In this document: one piece after another, positions 1 through 7,382 of the stretch | How the letters are laid out: the number at the start of each line of letters is the position of its first letter | Numbering within the stretch: the first letter of the stretch is position 1 | DNA from: a virus | DNA length: 20,429 nucleotides | Direction: 5' to 3' (one strand) | IMG/VR virus record: IMGVR_UViG_3300030419_001110 | Span: 2,659 to 23,087 of that record | The notes under the pieces: generated by a model | Databases searched by the model: none | What the model saw: only the letters and a program-made list of their open reading frames with translations | What the model was told of the DNA's origin: nothing | Made by a program: the position numbers and the translations under genes

Positions 1-301
1 TAATACCATTTAACCATCTTTCTACAGCTCTATATACTTTAAAGTCAGTATCATTAATAACCGTTGTTGACCAAGTGTCAAATGTTCTGTCACCTGCAAC
101 ATATAATGTTCTGCCTCTAAAAGCAACTCCCACTTCACTTATATTTGAAGCTGGTGTGTTAGTTGCTGTGCATAAAAAAGCCATATCACTCGTTTCGCCG
201 CCTACTTGAGCGAACCCTGGAAAAGGCATAGTTACCTTAAACTGATTCGGTCTAGCACCGCCGCCTTTTAGACGAGATTTAAAATCATCAATACTTGCCA
301 T
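1..301 (-). CDS. 19: Tail tube protein gp19, 5' part (cut by window edge)
   Basis: The first 100 codons of the tail tube protein, whose stacked hexamers form the inner channel of the contractile tail. The start is ATG at 301-299, after a strong GAGGAG ribosome binding site about 8 bases upstream. The translation begins MASIDDFKSRLKGGGARPNQ. Seen features that match T4 gp19 as known: the ARPN-F stretch near residues 16-21, which opens the first strand, and the AGDRTFDTW segment at residues 69-77, close to the T4 AGDRTFDDW segment. It follows gp18 after a 22-base gap, which is the T4 order. The frame runs open to the window edge, so the C-terminal part is missing here. Identification is confident. 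Confidence 0.92.
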   Translation of the reverse strand, partial: MASIDDFKSRLKGGGARPNQFKVTMPFPGFAQVGGETSDMAFLCTATNTPASNISEVGVAFRGRTLYVAGDRTFDTWSTTVINDTDFKVYRAVERWLNGI

Positions 302-323
302 TTTTGTTTCTCCTCTCTATCTG

Positions 324-2303
324 TTAAGCGCCTGCAACTTCAGAAAAGGCTACGCCTGTTCTAGTTGCGACAAAGTTAAGTGTTATGAAGTTAATAGAAC
401 GAGCAGGTTTGATAAAGATATCAGCCCTAAATTCGTTTCTGTCTATAACTTCTCCAGTATTATTGGTATCATCACAAACCACTGAAAAGTCTGTAATACC
501 TCTTCTTCCTTGAACATCCCTTAAAAACGGTTCTACCATATTTCTAAATCCTGCTCTAGTGAACTCATCATTGAACTCAAATAGTTGGAATTTAGCTGCA
601 GTAGCAATCGCCTTTTCAAGAACAATGAATAATCTTCTTACATTGATTCTATCAAATGCACTAGGTTTAGCTTGAGCAGTTTTATCACCAAATAGTACCG
701 TTCCCTGACCTGGGAAAGTCACTACTGGATTTACTCTTGCTTTATACAAGTCATCTCTTTGTGTTTGATTTGGATTAAAGGCAAGTTTAACTGCACCTCT
801 AATTTGACCTCTATTGAAACCGCCTGGTGAGAACCAAGGGTCTGCAACGCTGTCTGTTCTAGCACAAAGACCAGCAATATCTCCGTTTAACGGAACATGG
901 CGGTATACATCATTGTATTTGTCATACATATATTTGTAACCACTATCTATTACTGCATAACTAGATGAAGATAAACCATCAGCAAAAGATTTAACATTAG
1001 CAGTTTGAGAAATAGGATCAGTCACATTAACAACATCTGCTCTCGCAGGTGAAATAAATGCCACACAATCTTTTCTTGCTTCTGCAACATCAATTACTTT
1101 AGTTGCTTTAGTGTCTCCAGTAGCGTCAGCTGCTGTTTGAGATGGTCCGCATAATAATAACGCAATATCAACCGTTTCAGCGTCATTGAACTTATCAAAT
1201 CCTAATGCATACTCAGCATTAGTAATTGTGTAGTCATCTGTGCCTCCAGCTAATGAATGTGAAAATACGGTAAAATCATTTGCACCTTGAGCGTCAAATG
1301 TTTGTCCTGTTTTTGCAGAACCAGCATTTGCTAAAGTTGTTTCGTGATCCATCCAATAGATATATTTTGATTCATTGTATATAACATCAACATAATAATT
1401 TGTTCCACCTTGGGAATTTTTTGCATCCGAAGCCTGTGAAAGACCTTCAAATGTTTCCAAGATATGTCCTGCCGTACCTGTAATACCGCCATCTTCATCT
1501 GATACTACAATATGTATTTCATCAAGTGAACCGCCAGCAGCTGATACATCATCTGTTGTGCCGTTTGGTTGTGAAAAGTTAAAGTAGTATTCCCAATGTC
1601 GTCTAATTTTCGCATTATCTACAACAGCGTGTCGTAGACCACCTGATTCTGTTTTACCAGTTGCAGGATTAAATCTTGCGATTGTTATAACGTGGGTAGC
1701 GATGTTGGTTACCTTATAATAGCTTCCTGCAGGCGCCGCGGTCCAACCACTAGCGTCTCCAAATTCTAAAATATCTCCAACTTGCATTAGAGAGCCATCA
1801 TCAACGGTAACGGTTGTATCGCCAATGTCTGCCGAAGCGTCATTGAGAAGGTTACCGCTCATTCCGTGAGGCCCAAATGCAGTTGAGTTGGTACACATGG
1901 ACACTTTCAGGTTATTCGCTAATGTTCCTGGTTCTCTAGCCGCCCAAGCGCCTACATTGGCAGAGCCATCAGCATAATTGTCTTGATAGTGAGTAGTATT
2001 TTTGATTAAAATAGGCGTACCTGATACACCGGCATTAACCATTCCTGTTGTAGGTCTTACTACTTTACAAGCGTTTCCGTATTGAAGAAAGTTAGCAATC
2101 GTAAACCAAGATTCAAAGTTAGAAGCATTTGGTTTCCCAAACTTTTCTACTAATTCTTTTTCACTTGAAATAAGAGTAACCTCATCTATAGGACCTTTTT
2201 CAGCACAAAGACAAGCGCCAGCAATTGATGTTGAAACCGCTGGGATTATATTTGTAAGGTCCGTTTCTTGAACTAAAACGCCTGGTGATACTTGAAATGC
2301 CAT
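324..2303 (-). CDS. 18: Contractile tail sheath protein gp18
   Basis: Major tail sheath subunit. It polymerises around the gp19 tube and contracts to drive the tube through the cell envelope. The predicted length, 659 aa, equals that of T4 gp18. Seen: the N-terminal SPGVLVQETDLT motif (residues 6-17) characteristic of myovirus sheath proteins, a NFLQYGNACKVVR segment at about residues 71-83 that parallels T4, and a C-terminal KPARSINFITLNFVATRTG segment that is the conserved sheath handshake region. A middle region of about residues 155-220 is a beta-rich, more variable part, as is usual in exposed sheath domains. The ATG at 2303 follows an AAGGAG site. A TATAAATA late promoter element lies about 50 bases upstream, in the gap after gp17, so this gene can start its own late transcript. 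GC looks higher than in the oxygenase region. Confidence 0.97.
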   Translation of the reverse strand: MAFQVSPGVLVQETDLTNIIPAVSTSIAGACLCAEKGPIDEVTLISSEKELVEKFGKPNASNFESWFTIANFLQYGNACKVVRPTTGMVNAGVSGTPILIKNTTHYQDNYADGSANVGAWAAREPGTLANNLKVSMCTNSTAFGPHGMSGNLLNDASADIGDTTVTVDDGSLMQVGDILEFGDASGWTAAPAGSYYKVTNIATHVITIARFNPATGKTESGGLRHAVVDNAKIRRHWEYYFNFSQPNGTTDDVSAAGGSLDEIHIVVSDEDGGITGTAGHILETFEGLSQASDAKNSQGGTNYYVDVIYNESKYIYWMDHETTLANAGSAKTGQTFDAQGANDFTVFSHSLAGGTDDYTITNAEYALGFDKFNDAETVDIALLLCGPSQTAADATGDTKATKVIDVAEARKDCVAFISPARADVVNVTDPISQTANVKSFADGLSSSSYAVIDSGYKYMYDKYNDVYRHVPLNGDIAGLCARTDSVADPWFSPGGFNRGQIRGAVKLAFNPNQTQRDDLYKARVNPVVTFPGQGTVLFGDKTAQAKPSAFDRINVRRLFIVLEKAIATAAKFQLFEFNDEFTRAGFRNMVEPFLRDVQGRRGITDFSVVCDDTNNTGEVIDRNEFRADIFIKPARSINFITLNFVATRTGVAFSEVAGA

Positions 2304-2351
2304 TTTGTTCGTTCTCCTTAATTAAGTTTTTTGTTTCAACCCTTTGACTAA

Positions 2352-2359
2352 TATTTATA
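2352..2359 (-). promoter_or_regulatory. T4-type late promoter -10 element before gp18
   Basis: The minus strand reads TATAAATA exactly, the T4 late promoter consensus recognised by gp55-type sigma with the sliding clamp. It lies in the 69-base gap between the gp17 stop and the gp18 start, in the right orientation and about 50 bases before the gp18 ATG. This is one of the few gaps in the window that is long enough for a promoter, and sheath is made in very large amounts. In this AT-rich genome an 8-base match could be chance, but the position supports it. Confidence 0.72.
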
Positions 2360-2360
2360 T

Positions 2361-2377
2361 ATTAGAGATTCTCTAAT
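2361..2377. other. 17-bp palindrome at the gp17 stop codon
   Basis: ATTAGAGA, one base, then TCTCTAAT: a perfect inverted repeat with 8-base arms spanning the gp17 stop codon (2373-2375) and ending next to the gp18 late promoter element. It has no following T-run on the minus strand, so it is not a standard intrinsic terminator. It could be a protein binding site, a weak RNA hairpin at the gene junction, or chance. Confidence 0.35.
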
Positions 2378-4028
2378 AATGTTCGCCTTTTCGTATTTCG
2401 ACTGGTTGCCATAATTCACCAGCGTCATCAAAAAAAGAATTATTTTTTCCATCGGGGTCATCAAGACCATTATCAATGAATCCAAAGGGTGCCATATCTT
2501 GTTCTATTGCATTTTGTTGTTCGGTAAACATCTGTCCACGAACATCCACATTAGTTAATTCTTTAAAATATCGTTGATTCGCCATCCAAGAGAATATAAC
2601 CATACACATAACTAAATCGTCTGTAGCACCCGATTCCGCTTCGAATGATTTCCCTTTCGCAATAAAAGTAGATAGTTCCGATATTATATCAAAATCTTGA
2701 ATAATTAATTTGTTTCCCTCGATTAAACTTTTCAGGTTAGAACAACCGATTTTTTTCGCCGCTTTCGTCATTCTTAACCCTAATTGATTACCTCTTCCAC
2801 TAAAACCACCACCTAGTATTTGACCTGACCTTCCTCTTTGAGTAACCATCATCATATTATCATATTCTAATTCAAATTGTAGAGCGTCTGCCACTTGTTG
2901 TCCTAAATCATTTATCTCTATTAGGCAAAAGGCCTTGTTGTAATAATTACCTATCTTCTGTATGATATTGGGAAAGACTATCGGTTTAATTTCATTATCC
3001 CTAAACTTACAAACAATTTTGTAAGGGGCTTTAGTCACATCAAATACAATTAATGCTGAATAGTCATTTGATAAACCTCTTGAAACATCAACACACATTG
3101 TATAAGTATGTCCTGGTTTAGGCATTTCAAATACATCTATATTGTTGCTTCGTTTTGGTTCAACTGCCGCCATTGTTTTAATCTTACTTGCAGTTATAAG
3201 TGTATCTACACTTCCTAAAAACTCACATTCAAACTCGGTCTGAAATTGTGAAAGACTTGTATTTCGTATAGTCTGTTCTTTCCATTCTTCATCTCTTCCT
3301 GGAACTTCTGACCAATGAACTTCGGTCGGAACATAATCGTTCTTTTTATTAACTGCATCCATCCACAACTTATAATACATATTCATTCCGTGTGGAGTAG
3401 AAACAATAATTACCTTTGAACTTTCACCAGATGAAATTGTAGGATAAACTGAACTGAAAAATTCTTCAGCAATATTGTTGGGTACATAGGCGAACTCATC
3501 TAGGAATATAATGTTAAAGGTACTTCCTCGAACAGCACTAGAGGAAGTAGAAGCCGCAATAATTTTACTTCCATTTTCTAATTCGAGTGAACCTTTATTC
3601 CAATTAAGAACGCCTTGTTGTAACCATTTTGGTAGATGTTCGTAAGCCAGTTGCAATCTGCCTAACAAATCTCTAGCCGTAGAGGACTTGTTGGCAAGAA
3701 TAGCAATATTCACATTATCATTAAACAATGCATAATGTAAGAGGTAGGCGACAATGATGGTTGACTTTCCACTTTGTCTAGGTAATTTACAAATTGAAAA
3801 CCTATTATTGTGGAACACATTAACCATCTTCCGCTGAAAATCATACATTTCAAAAGGCACTAAACCTTTATCTAGTGTGACTATCTTTAAGTATTTTTCG
3901 ATAAAATGTTCAGGCGAATCCAAACAATTAACCACTTCTTCGATTTGCTTTTTTGTAAATCGTGATTTAGTGTGGGCTCGTTTAAGATTTGGATTACCCA
4001 AATATTGGTCGTGTTTTGCTATACTCAT
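2373..4028 (-). CDS. 17: Large terminase subunit gp17 (packaging ATPase and nuclease)
   Basis: Motor protein that pumps concatemeric DNA into the prohead and cuts it. The N-terminal ATPase domain shows an adenine-motif region (YDFQRKM, 62-68), Walker A LPRQSGKST at 82-90, Walker B IIFLDEFA at 173-180 with D177 and catalytic E178, and the coupling motif VSTPHG at 209-214. The C-terminal RNase H-like nuclease domain shows its three acidic clusters: D314 in CVDVSRG, E371 in LIEINDLG, and D470/D471 in GATDDLV, matching T4 D401, E458 and D542. At 551 aa it is somewhat shorter than T4 gp17 (610 aa), mostly at the N-terminus. The start overlaps the gp16 stop by 4 bases (ATGA), which suggests translational coupling. 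All key residues are present. Confidence 0.98.
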   Translation of the reverse strand: MSIAKHDQYLGNPNLKRAHTKSRFTKKQIEEVVNCLDSPEHFIEKYLKIVTLDKGLVPFEMYDFQRKMVNVFHNNRFSICKLPRQSGKSTIIVAYLLHYALFNDNVNIAILANKSSTARDLLGRLQLAYEHLPKWLQQGVLNWNKGSLELENGSKIIAASTSSSAVRGSTFNIIFLDEFAYVPNNIAEEFFSSVYPTISSGESSKVIIVSTPHGMNMYYKLWMDAVNKKNDYVPTEVHWSEVPGRDEEWKEQTIRNTSLSQFQTEFECEFLGSVDTLITASKIKTMAAVEPKRSNNIDVFEMPKPGHTYTMCVDVSRGLSNDYSALIVFDVTKAPYKIVCKFRDNEIKPIVFPNIIQKIGNYYNKAFCLIEINDLGQQVADALQFELEYDNMMMVTQRGRSGQILGGGFSGRGNQLGLRMTKAAKKIGCSNLKSLIEGNKLIIQDFDIISELSTFIAKGKSFEAESGATDDLVMCMVIFSWMANQRYFKELTNVDVRGQMFTEQQNAIEQDMAPFGFIDNGLDDPDGKNNSFFDDAGELWQPVEIRKGEHY

Positions 4029-4429
4029 TTATTCTTTTTTAATAACTTTTGTAATTCTGTGGTCGATCCTACAAATAAAGCATTAGTGACATTTTTCGGT
4101 GCTTTATCAGGAACTTCTTTTAACTTCTTTAACTTATCTTGTAAATTAATTAAATCTTGTGATACTTGACTTACGGTACCAATTAATTGTCCTGCAACTT
4201 CATAAGCTCTTGGATGTTCTCCTTCTTTTGCAAGATTTAAAATACCATCTATTGCTTCATTACCTTTATTAATTAACTTGTAAAGATTTTCCCTACCAGT
4301 TTCAAAGTCAGTATCTACATCAGGTTTAGGTATTGTAATTTCTTTAGATATTTCTTTTTTAGATTCTTCAGGCAATATCTCACCTGCAATATCTAAAACT
4401 TCATTAAGTTTTTCATCTATTTTGCTCAT
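4025..4429 (-). CDS. 16: Small terminase subunit gp16
   Basis: Small terminase, which forms a ring that regulates gp17 and selects DNA for packaging. At 134 aa it is a little shorter than T4 gp16 (164 aa). Recognised from the C-terminal NALFVGSTTEL segment (116-126), close to the T4 NATVFMGSPTEL end, from a HPRAYEVAGQLIGT segment (72-85) that parallels the T4 central coiled coil, and from an FETGRENL segment (42-49). The central part, about residues 55-105, is predicted helical with coiled-coil spacing. Position directly before gp17 with a 4-base overlap supports the call. Its start lies inside the end of the RpiB-like gene (17-base overlap), with a GGA ribosome binding site within that gene. 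Confidence 0.93.
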   Translation of the reverse strand: MSKIDEKLNEVLDIAGEILPEESKKEISKEITIPKPDVDTDFETGRENLYKLINKGNEAIDGILNLAKEGEHPRAYEVAGQLIGTVSQVSQDLINLQDKLKKLKEVPDKAPKNVTNALFVGSTTELQKLLKKNK

Positions 4430-4844
4430 CTATCATTTCCAATCTTTCACTATGGCGTCCGCCTTCAAATTCAGTTGTTAAAAACTTATCCACAATTTTT
4501 GTTGCTTGTTCTTCTCCAGTAAAATCTGCACCTAAACATAAGACATTAATATTACCGTGCTTTCTAGCAATTTCTGCTTCTTCAGGTGTTCTTGCAGGAA
4601 CAGCTTGAACGCCTTTGTGTCTGTTAGCAGCAATACTCACACCAAATCCTGAACCACATATTAAAATACCTTTTTTACTATTCATCAATTTAATTAAATC
4701 TTTAGCAACTTTAGGGTAATGACAAGATTTATTATCGTGAGTTCCAACATCTAATACATCATATTTTTTATACATCAAATATGCTCTTATTGCCTGTTTT
4801 AATTCATAACCACGATGGTCGCTACCAATTATTACGGTGGGCAT
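4413..4844 (-). CDS. rpiB: Ribose-5-phosphate isomerase B (RpiB/LacAB family)
   Basis: Predicted sugar-phosphate isomerase interconverting ribulose 5-phosphate and ribose 5-phosphate. The length, 143 aa, is close to E. coli RpiB (149 aa). Active-site positions are present: the D9-H10 pair in GSDHRG, the anion loop GILICGSGFG with catalytic C63, the SIAANR segment (70-75), H96 in ARKHGN, and the C-terminal EFEGGRHSERLE with R130 and R134. The enzyme therefore looks intact. It is inserted between gp15 and gp16, which are neighbours in T4, sharing one base with the gp15 stop (TAATG) and 17 bases with gp16. This makes it a likely auxiliary metabolic gene that could raise ribose 5-phosphate for nucleotide synthesis during infection. 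The related LacA/LacB sugar isomerases or a different aldose substrate cannot be excluded. Confidence 0.92.
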   Translation of the reverse strand: MPTVIIGSDHRGYELKQAIRAYLMYKKYDVLDVGTHDNKSCHYPKVAKDLIKLMNSKKGILICGSGFGVSIAANRHKGVQAVPARTPEEAEIARKHGNINVLCLGADFTGEEQATKIVDKFLTTEFEGGRHSERLEMIDEQNR

Positions 4845-5659
4845 TACTTATCGTCACCACTAACTTCATCATAATTCTTACCATCATCAAAAAACTCAAG
4901 CGTTGAAGTAAATGTATAATCATCATCATAATCAGCACTTGTTGGATTTGGAGTAATCGTAATTCTTTCTTTTCTTGATGGATTAGTAGATTGCACATTT
5001 TCATATAAATCAACACCAACTTTTCTAATAATAGAACTAGAACTAATCGGTCCATAAAGATAAATCTTTGCTGTAAATTTTAATGTGTAAATAATTGCTC
5101 TTCTATTATCAAAATTACCTGTGTATGTATCTTCATAATCCACACTTTCTAAAATAAAAGGTATATCTCTTTTTATGTCCATATAAGTTGAATCTTCAAT
5201 CATTGTAACCGTATAGTCAGGTTGAAAGTATGGTAATATTTGTTCTAATATCTGTAAACCATCATCTGAATTAGCAACAAAGGCATATAAGTTAAAAGAA
5301 ACATCATAAGGAACAGGAGAATATTGAGTATTAAGTTTTTTTGTATCCGATGTTGTTTTCACAGCACCATATTTTTGTAGCTTATTTAATTTTCTTGTAG
5401 GGTCGTAAGCAAAACTTTGTATATCAAATGACATTCGAGGTAGAGTAATTGCCACTTTTGAATCATCTCCAGTTAAGTCTTCCTGTTGTTCTAATCTAAC
5501 TAACATTTTTTCTTTTGGGGCATAAGCCAAAGGAACACGAATATTCTGTAAAGGATTTCCGCTAGAATCCAAACGCTTGATATTGACATTATTAAATATC
5601 GTACCAAATGCAATAACCGTATTTCTTATGTGTTTGTTATAAAAATGTGCTCCAAACAT
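4844..5659 (-). CDS. 15: Tail terminator / sheath stabiliser gp15
   Basis: Protein that caps the finished tail, stabilises the sheath and tube ends and provides the interface to the head neck. At 271 aa it is one residue shorter than T4 gp15 (272). Seen: an N-terminal MFGAHFYNKHIRN similar to T4 MFGYFYNSSFRR, an IRVPLAYAPKEK segment (40-51) like T4 IRVPITYASKEH, an LPRMSFDI segment (73-80), and EQILPYFQPDY (139-149), nearly identical to T4. The C-terminal tail is acidic and divergent. It lies directly after gp14, starting on the same base as the gp14 stop, and before the inserted RpiB-like gene. Confidence 0.94.
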   Translation of the reverse strand: MFGAHFYNKHIRNTVIAFGTIFNNVNIKRLDSSGNPLQNIRVPLAYAPKEKMLVRLEQQEDLTGDDSKVAITLPRMSFDIQSFAYDPTRKLNKLQKYGAVKTTSDTKKLNTQYSPVPYDVSFNLYAFVANSDDGLQILEQILPYFQPDYTVTMIEDSTYMDIKRDIPFILESVDYEDTYTGNFDNRRAIIYTLKFTAKIYLYGPISSSSIIRKVGVDLYENVQSTNPSRKERITITPNPTSADYDDDYTFTSTLEFFDDGKNYDEVSGDDK

Positions 5660-6429
5660 TAGTATTCATCAACCTCCCCAAATGGATTTCTTTCACTAAA
5701 GTCCAGTATGTCGTCTGAACTAGAGCCAGGCGTTGTGCCTGCTTTATCTTCAAATATCTTGCCTTGGTCAACTGGTTGTTGAGTTGCCATTGTAAAGTCC
5801 TCATTAATAAGATAACTAATTTCACCTGTATCACTTTCAAGTAAAATAGAACCAGTTTCTGCTTCTAAAGTAAATTGCCAATTCATTGTATCAGTAGATA
5901 AACTATCTTCTAATTTATCAATATCACTAACACCAGTATCAATTCTTTCTGAAGCATATTCCCATTTTGTGCAAGATAATTTATAAACTGGTAAAGCACT
6001 TTGTTGATAGAAAGGTGCTTCGTGTTCTACAAATTGAATTTCAAAGAACGCTTTTGTAGTTGGGAAATAAACTAAATCGCCTTCGTTAGGTCTTTTAGTT
6101 GTTTGTAAATCTGTATTACTTGAAATTAACCTATCCCATCTTAATTTTGAAACAACAAAAGTAATATCATCTCTTAATTCTAAACCAAAACGCTTAATGA
6201 TTTCTTGGTCACCCATATAACCCTGGGTGTTATCCACATACATTTCAATAATGTATGAATCATCAAAAGACGAAGCTGGATCCTCTCCAAAGATTGTATC
6301 CTTGTTCGCTATCTTTCTCGGTAAATAATAGACATCTTGGCCATAAATCTTCAGCTGTTCAATGATTAAATCTTCATATAATCTTTGTTCCGAAGTTGTG
6401 CCTGTATCAAAGTATTGATTTGTTGGCAT
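5659..6429 (-). CDS. 14: Neck protein gp14
   Basis: Head-tail neck protein that, with gp13, closes the filled head and forms the docking site for the tail. The length, 256 aa, matches T4 gp14 exactly. Conserved family pieces seen: VYYLPR (33-38), IFGED (46-50), a GY-G segment at 70-73, EGDLVYFP (116-123) and APFYQ (138-142), which correspond to the T4 YYVPR, IFGED, GYEGQ, EGDLIYFP and DPFYQ stretches. The C-terminus ends with an acidic NPFGEVDEY segment, as in T4, where it ends SPFDNDFMD. Its ATG lies three bases after the gp13 stop with an AGGA site just upstream. Confidence 0.94.
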   Translation of the reverse strand: MPTNQYFDTGTTSEQRLYEDLIIEQLKIYGQDVYYLPRKIANKDTIFGEDPASSFDDSYIIEMYVDNTQGYMGDQEIIKRFGLELRDDITFVVSKLRWDRLISSNTDLQTTKRPNEGDLVYFPTTKAFFEIQFVEHEAPFYQQSALPVYKLSCTKWEYASERIDTGVSDIDKLEDSLSTDTMNWQFTLEAETGSILLESDTGEISYLINEDFTMATQQPVDQGKIFEDKAGTTPGSSSDDILDFSERNPFGEVDEY

Positions 6430-6432
6430 TTA

Positions 6433-7353
6433 CTATCCTATTTCAAAATGAGCAGGAGTTTCGTATGTTGTTCTAATTTCTTGTTCTAATTTTTCTTGTT
6501 CCGCAATTGCCGTAGAAAATAATTCTGGACCATTAAGAGTGACGCCCCCAAGCATAGCTGTGCCTGAAAACTTTGATAAGTTTTGACCCCATTGTTTTTT
6601 AATTAATGCTGTTGCATATCTTTTTAAAAATATATCATCATAGATATCCACAAACTTTGAAGGGTCTACTTTTCTAAAACATTCTATAATTAAATGTTCA
6701 TCAGCACTAATTGCTTCTTCCCAATCCATATCAATATACAATCTATTCATATGCTGATTAAATCTAAATGGTTTCTCTCCCACTAATATGTGGTCAAGAA
6801 AATCTAAATGTCGCATTGTCATTTCATAATGAACAATACTAGTTGATGAGAAATCATATAAATCATTTAATCGTAATTGATATTTAACATCAAATATATT
6901 TAAGTTTGCTCTATCAGAAAAAGGAAATATATTGACAATACTAATTACTGAATCAGGAACGGTTAAATAATTTTCTACTTCTTTCCATCCTGTTGTTGCA
7001 CCAGTTGAAGTTTCATCTAAAACCTTAAATTCAGTTTCTAATAATAAATCACCCTTTGTATCGCCTGTTGTTTGTGTGCCTTCTTCTAACTCGATATTAT
7101 CTTGAATAGACCCTCTTTCAGTTGCATAGTAAGTATTTGTATCAGTAGTAACCCTAGTTAAGTCATCTGCTGTTAATTTATACTTTAAATACATTCTTTC
7201 AACACCATCATAATGGTATTGAGCAAAATATTGTAATGCTTCGTCTATTCTATCTTCAACTTGGTCATCATCAACATTAATATCAATAACAGGCTTACCT
7301 AAAGACCTCAAACAATACGATTTTAATGTTGCTCTTGAATTTGGGACTGCCAT
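6433..7353 (-). CDS. 13: Neck protein gp13
   Basis: Neck/head-completion protein that binds the portal end of the packaged head together with gp14. At 306 aa it is close to T4 gp13 (309 aa). The N-terminus carries the segment LGKPVIDINVDDDQVEDRI (18-36) followed by DEALQY and QYHYDG, which is the typical opening of gp13 proteins in marine T4-like phages. The rest is mixed alpha/beta with no catalytic motif. It precedes gp14 by three bases. The 29-base gap upstream contains a GATAAATA element and an AAAGGAAA ribosome binding site, so a late promoter may start a gp13-gp17 transcript here. Confidence 0.92.
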   Translation of the reverse strand: MAVPNSRATLKSYCLRSLGKPVIDINVDDDQVEDRIDEALQYFAQYHYDGVERMYLKYKLTADDLTRVTTDTNTYYATERGSIQDNIELEEGTQTTGDTKGDLLLETEFKVLDETSTGATTGWKEVENYLTVPDSVISIVNIFPFSDRANLNIFDVKYQLRLNDLYDFSSTSIVHYEMTMRHLDFLDHILVGEKPFRFNQHMNRLYIDMDWEEAISADEHLIIECFRKVDPSKFVDIYDDIFLKRYATALIKKQWGQNLSKFSGTAMLGGVTLNGPELFSTAIAEQEKLEQEIRTTYETPAHFEIG

Positions 7354-7372
7354 ATTTTGTTTCCTTTAATAC

Positions 7373-7380
7373 TATTTATC
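7373..7380 (-). promoter_or_regulatory. Possible late promoter element before gp13
   Basis: The minus strand reads GATAAATA followed by GTATTA, one base away from the T4 late consensus TATAAATA and fitting the looser NATAAATA form reported for T4-like cyanophages. It lies in the short gap before gp13, about 20 bases from the ATG, leaving room for a short leader with the AAAGGAAA ribosome binding site. Weaker than the two exact matches. Confidence 0.5.
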
Positions 7381-7382
7381 TA

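Noticed and set aside
3877-4169. Plus-strand frames opposite gp17/gp16
   Set aside because: Antisense to two confidently identified genes, with unlikely Phe/Cys-rich products.
4822-5840. Minus-strand frames at 4822-5055 and 5637-5840
   Set aside because: Out of frame within gp15 and gp14, with Leu/Met/Gln-rich shadow translations.
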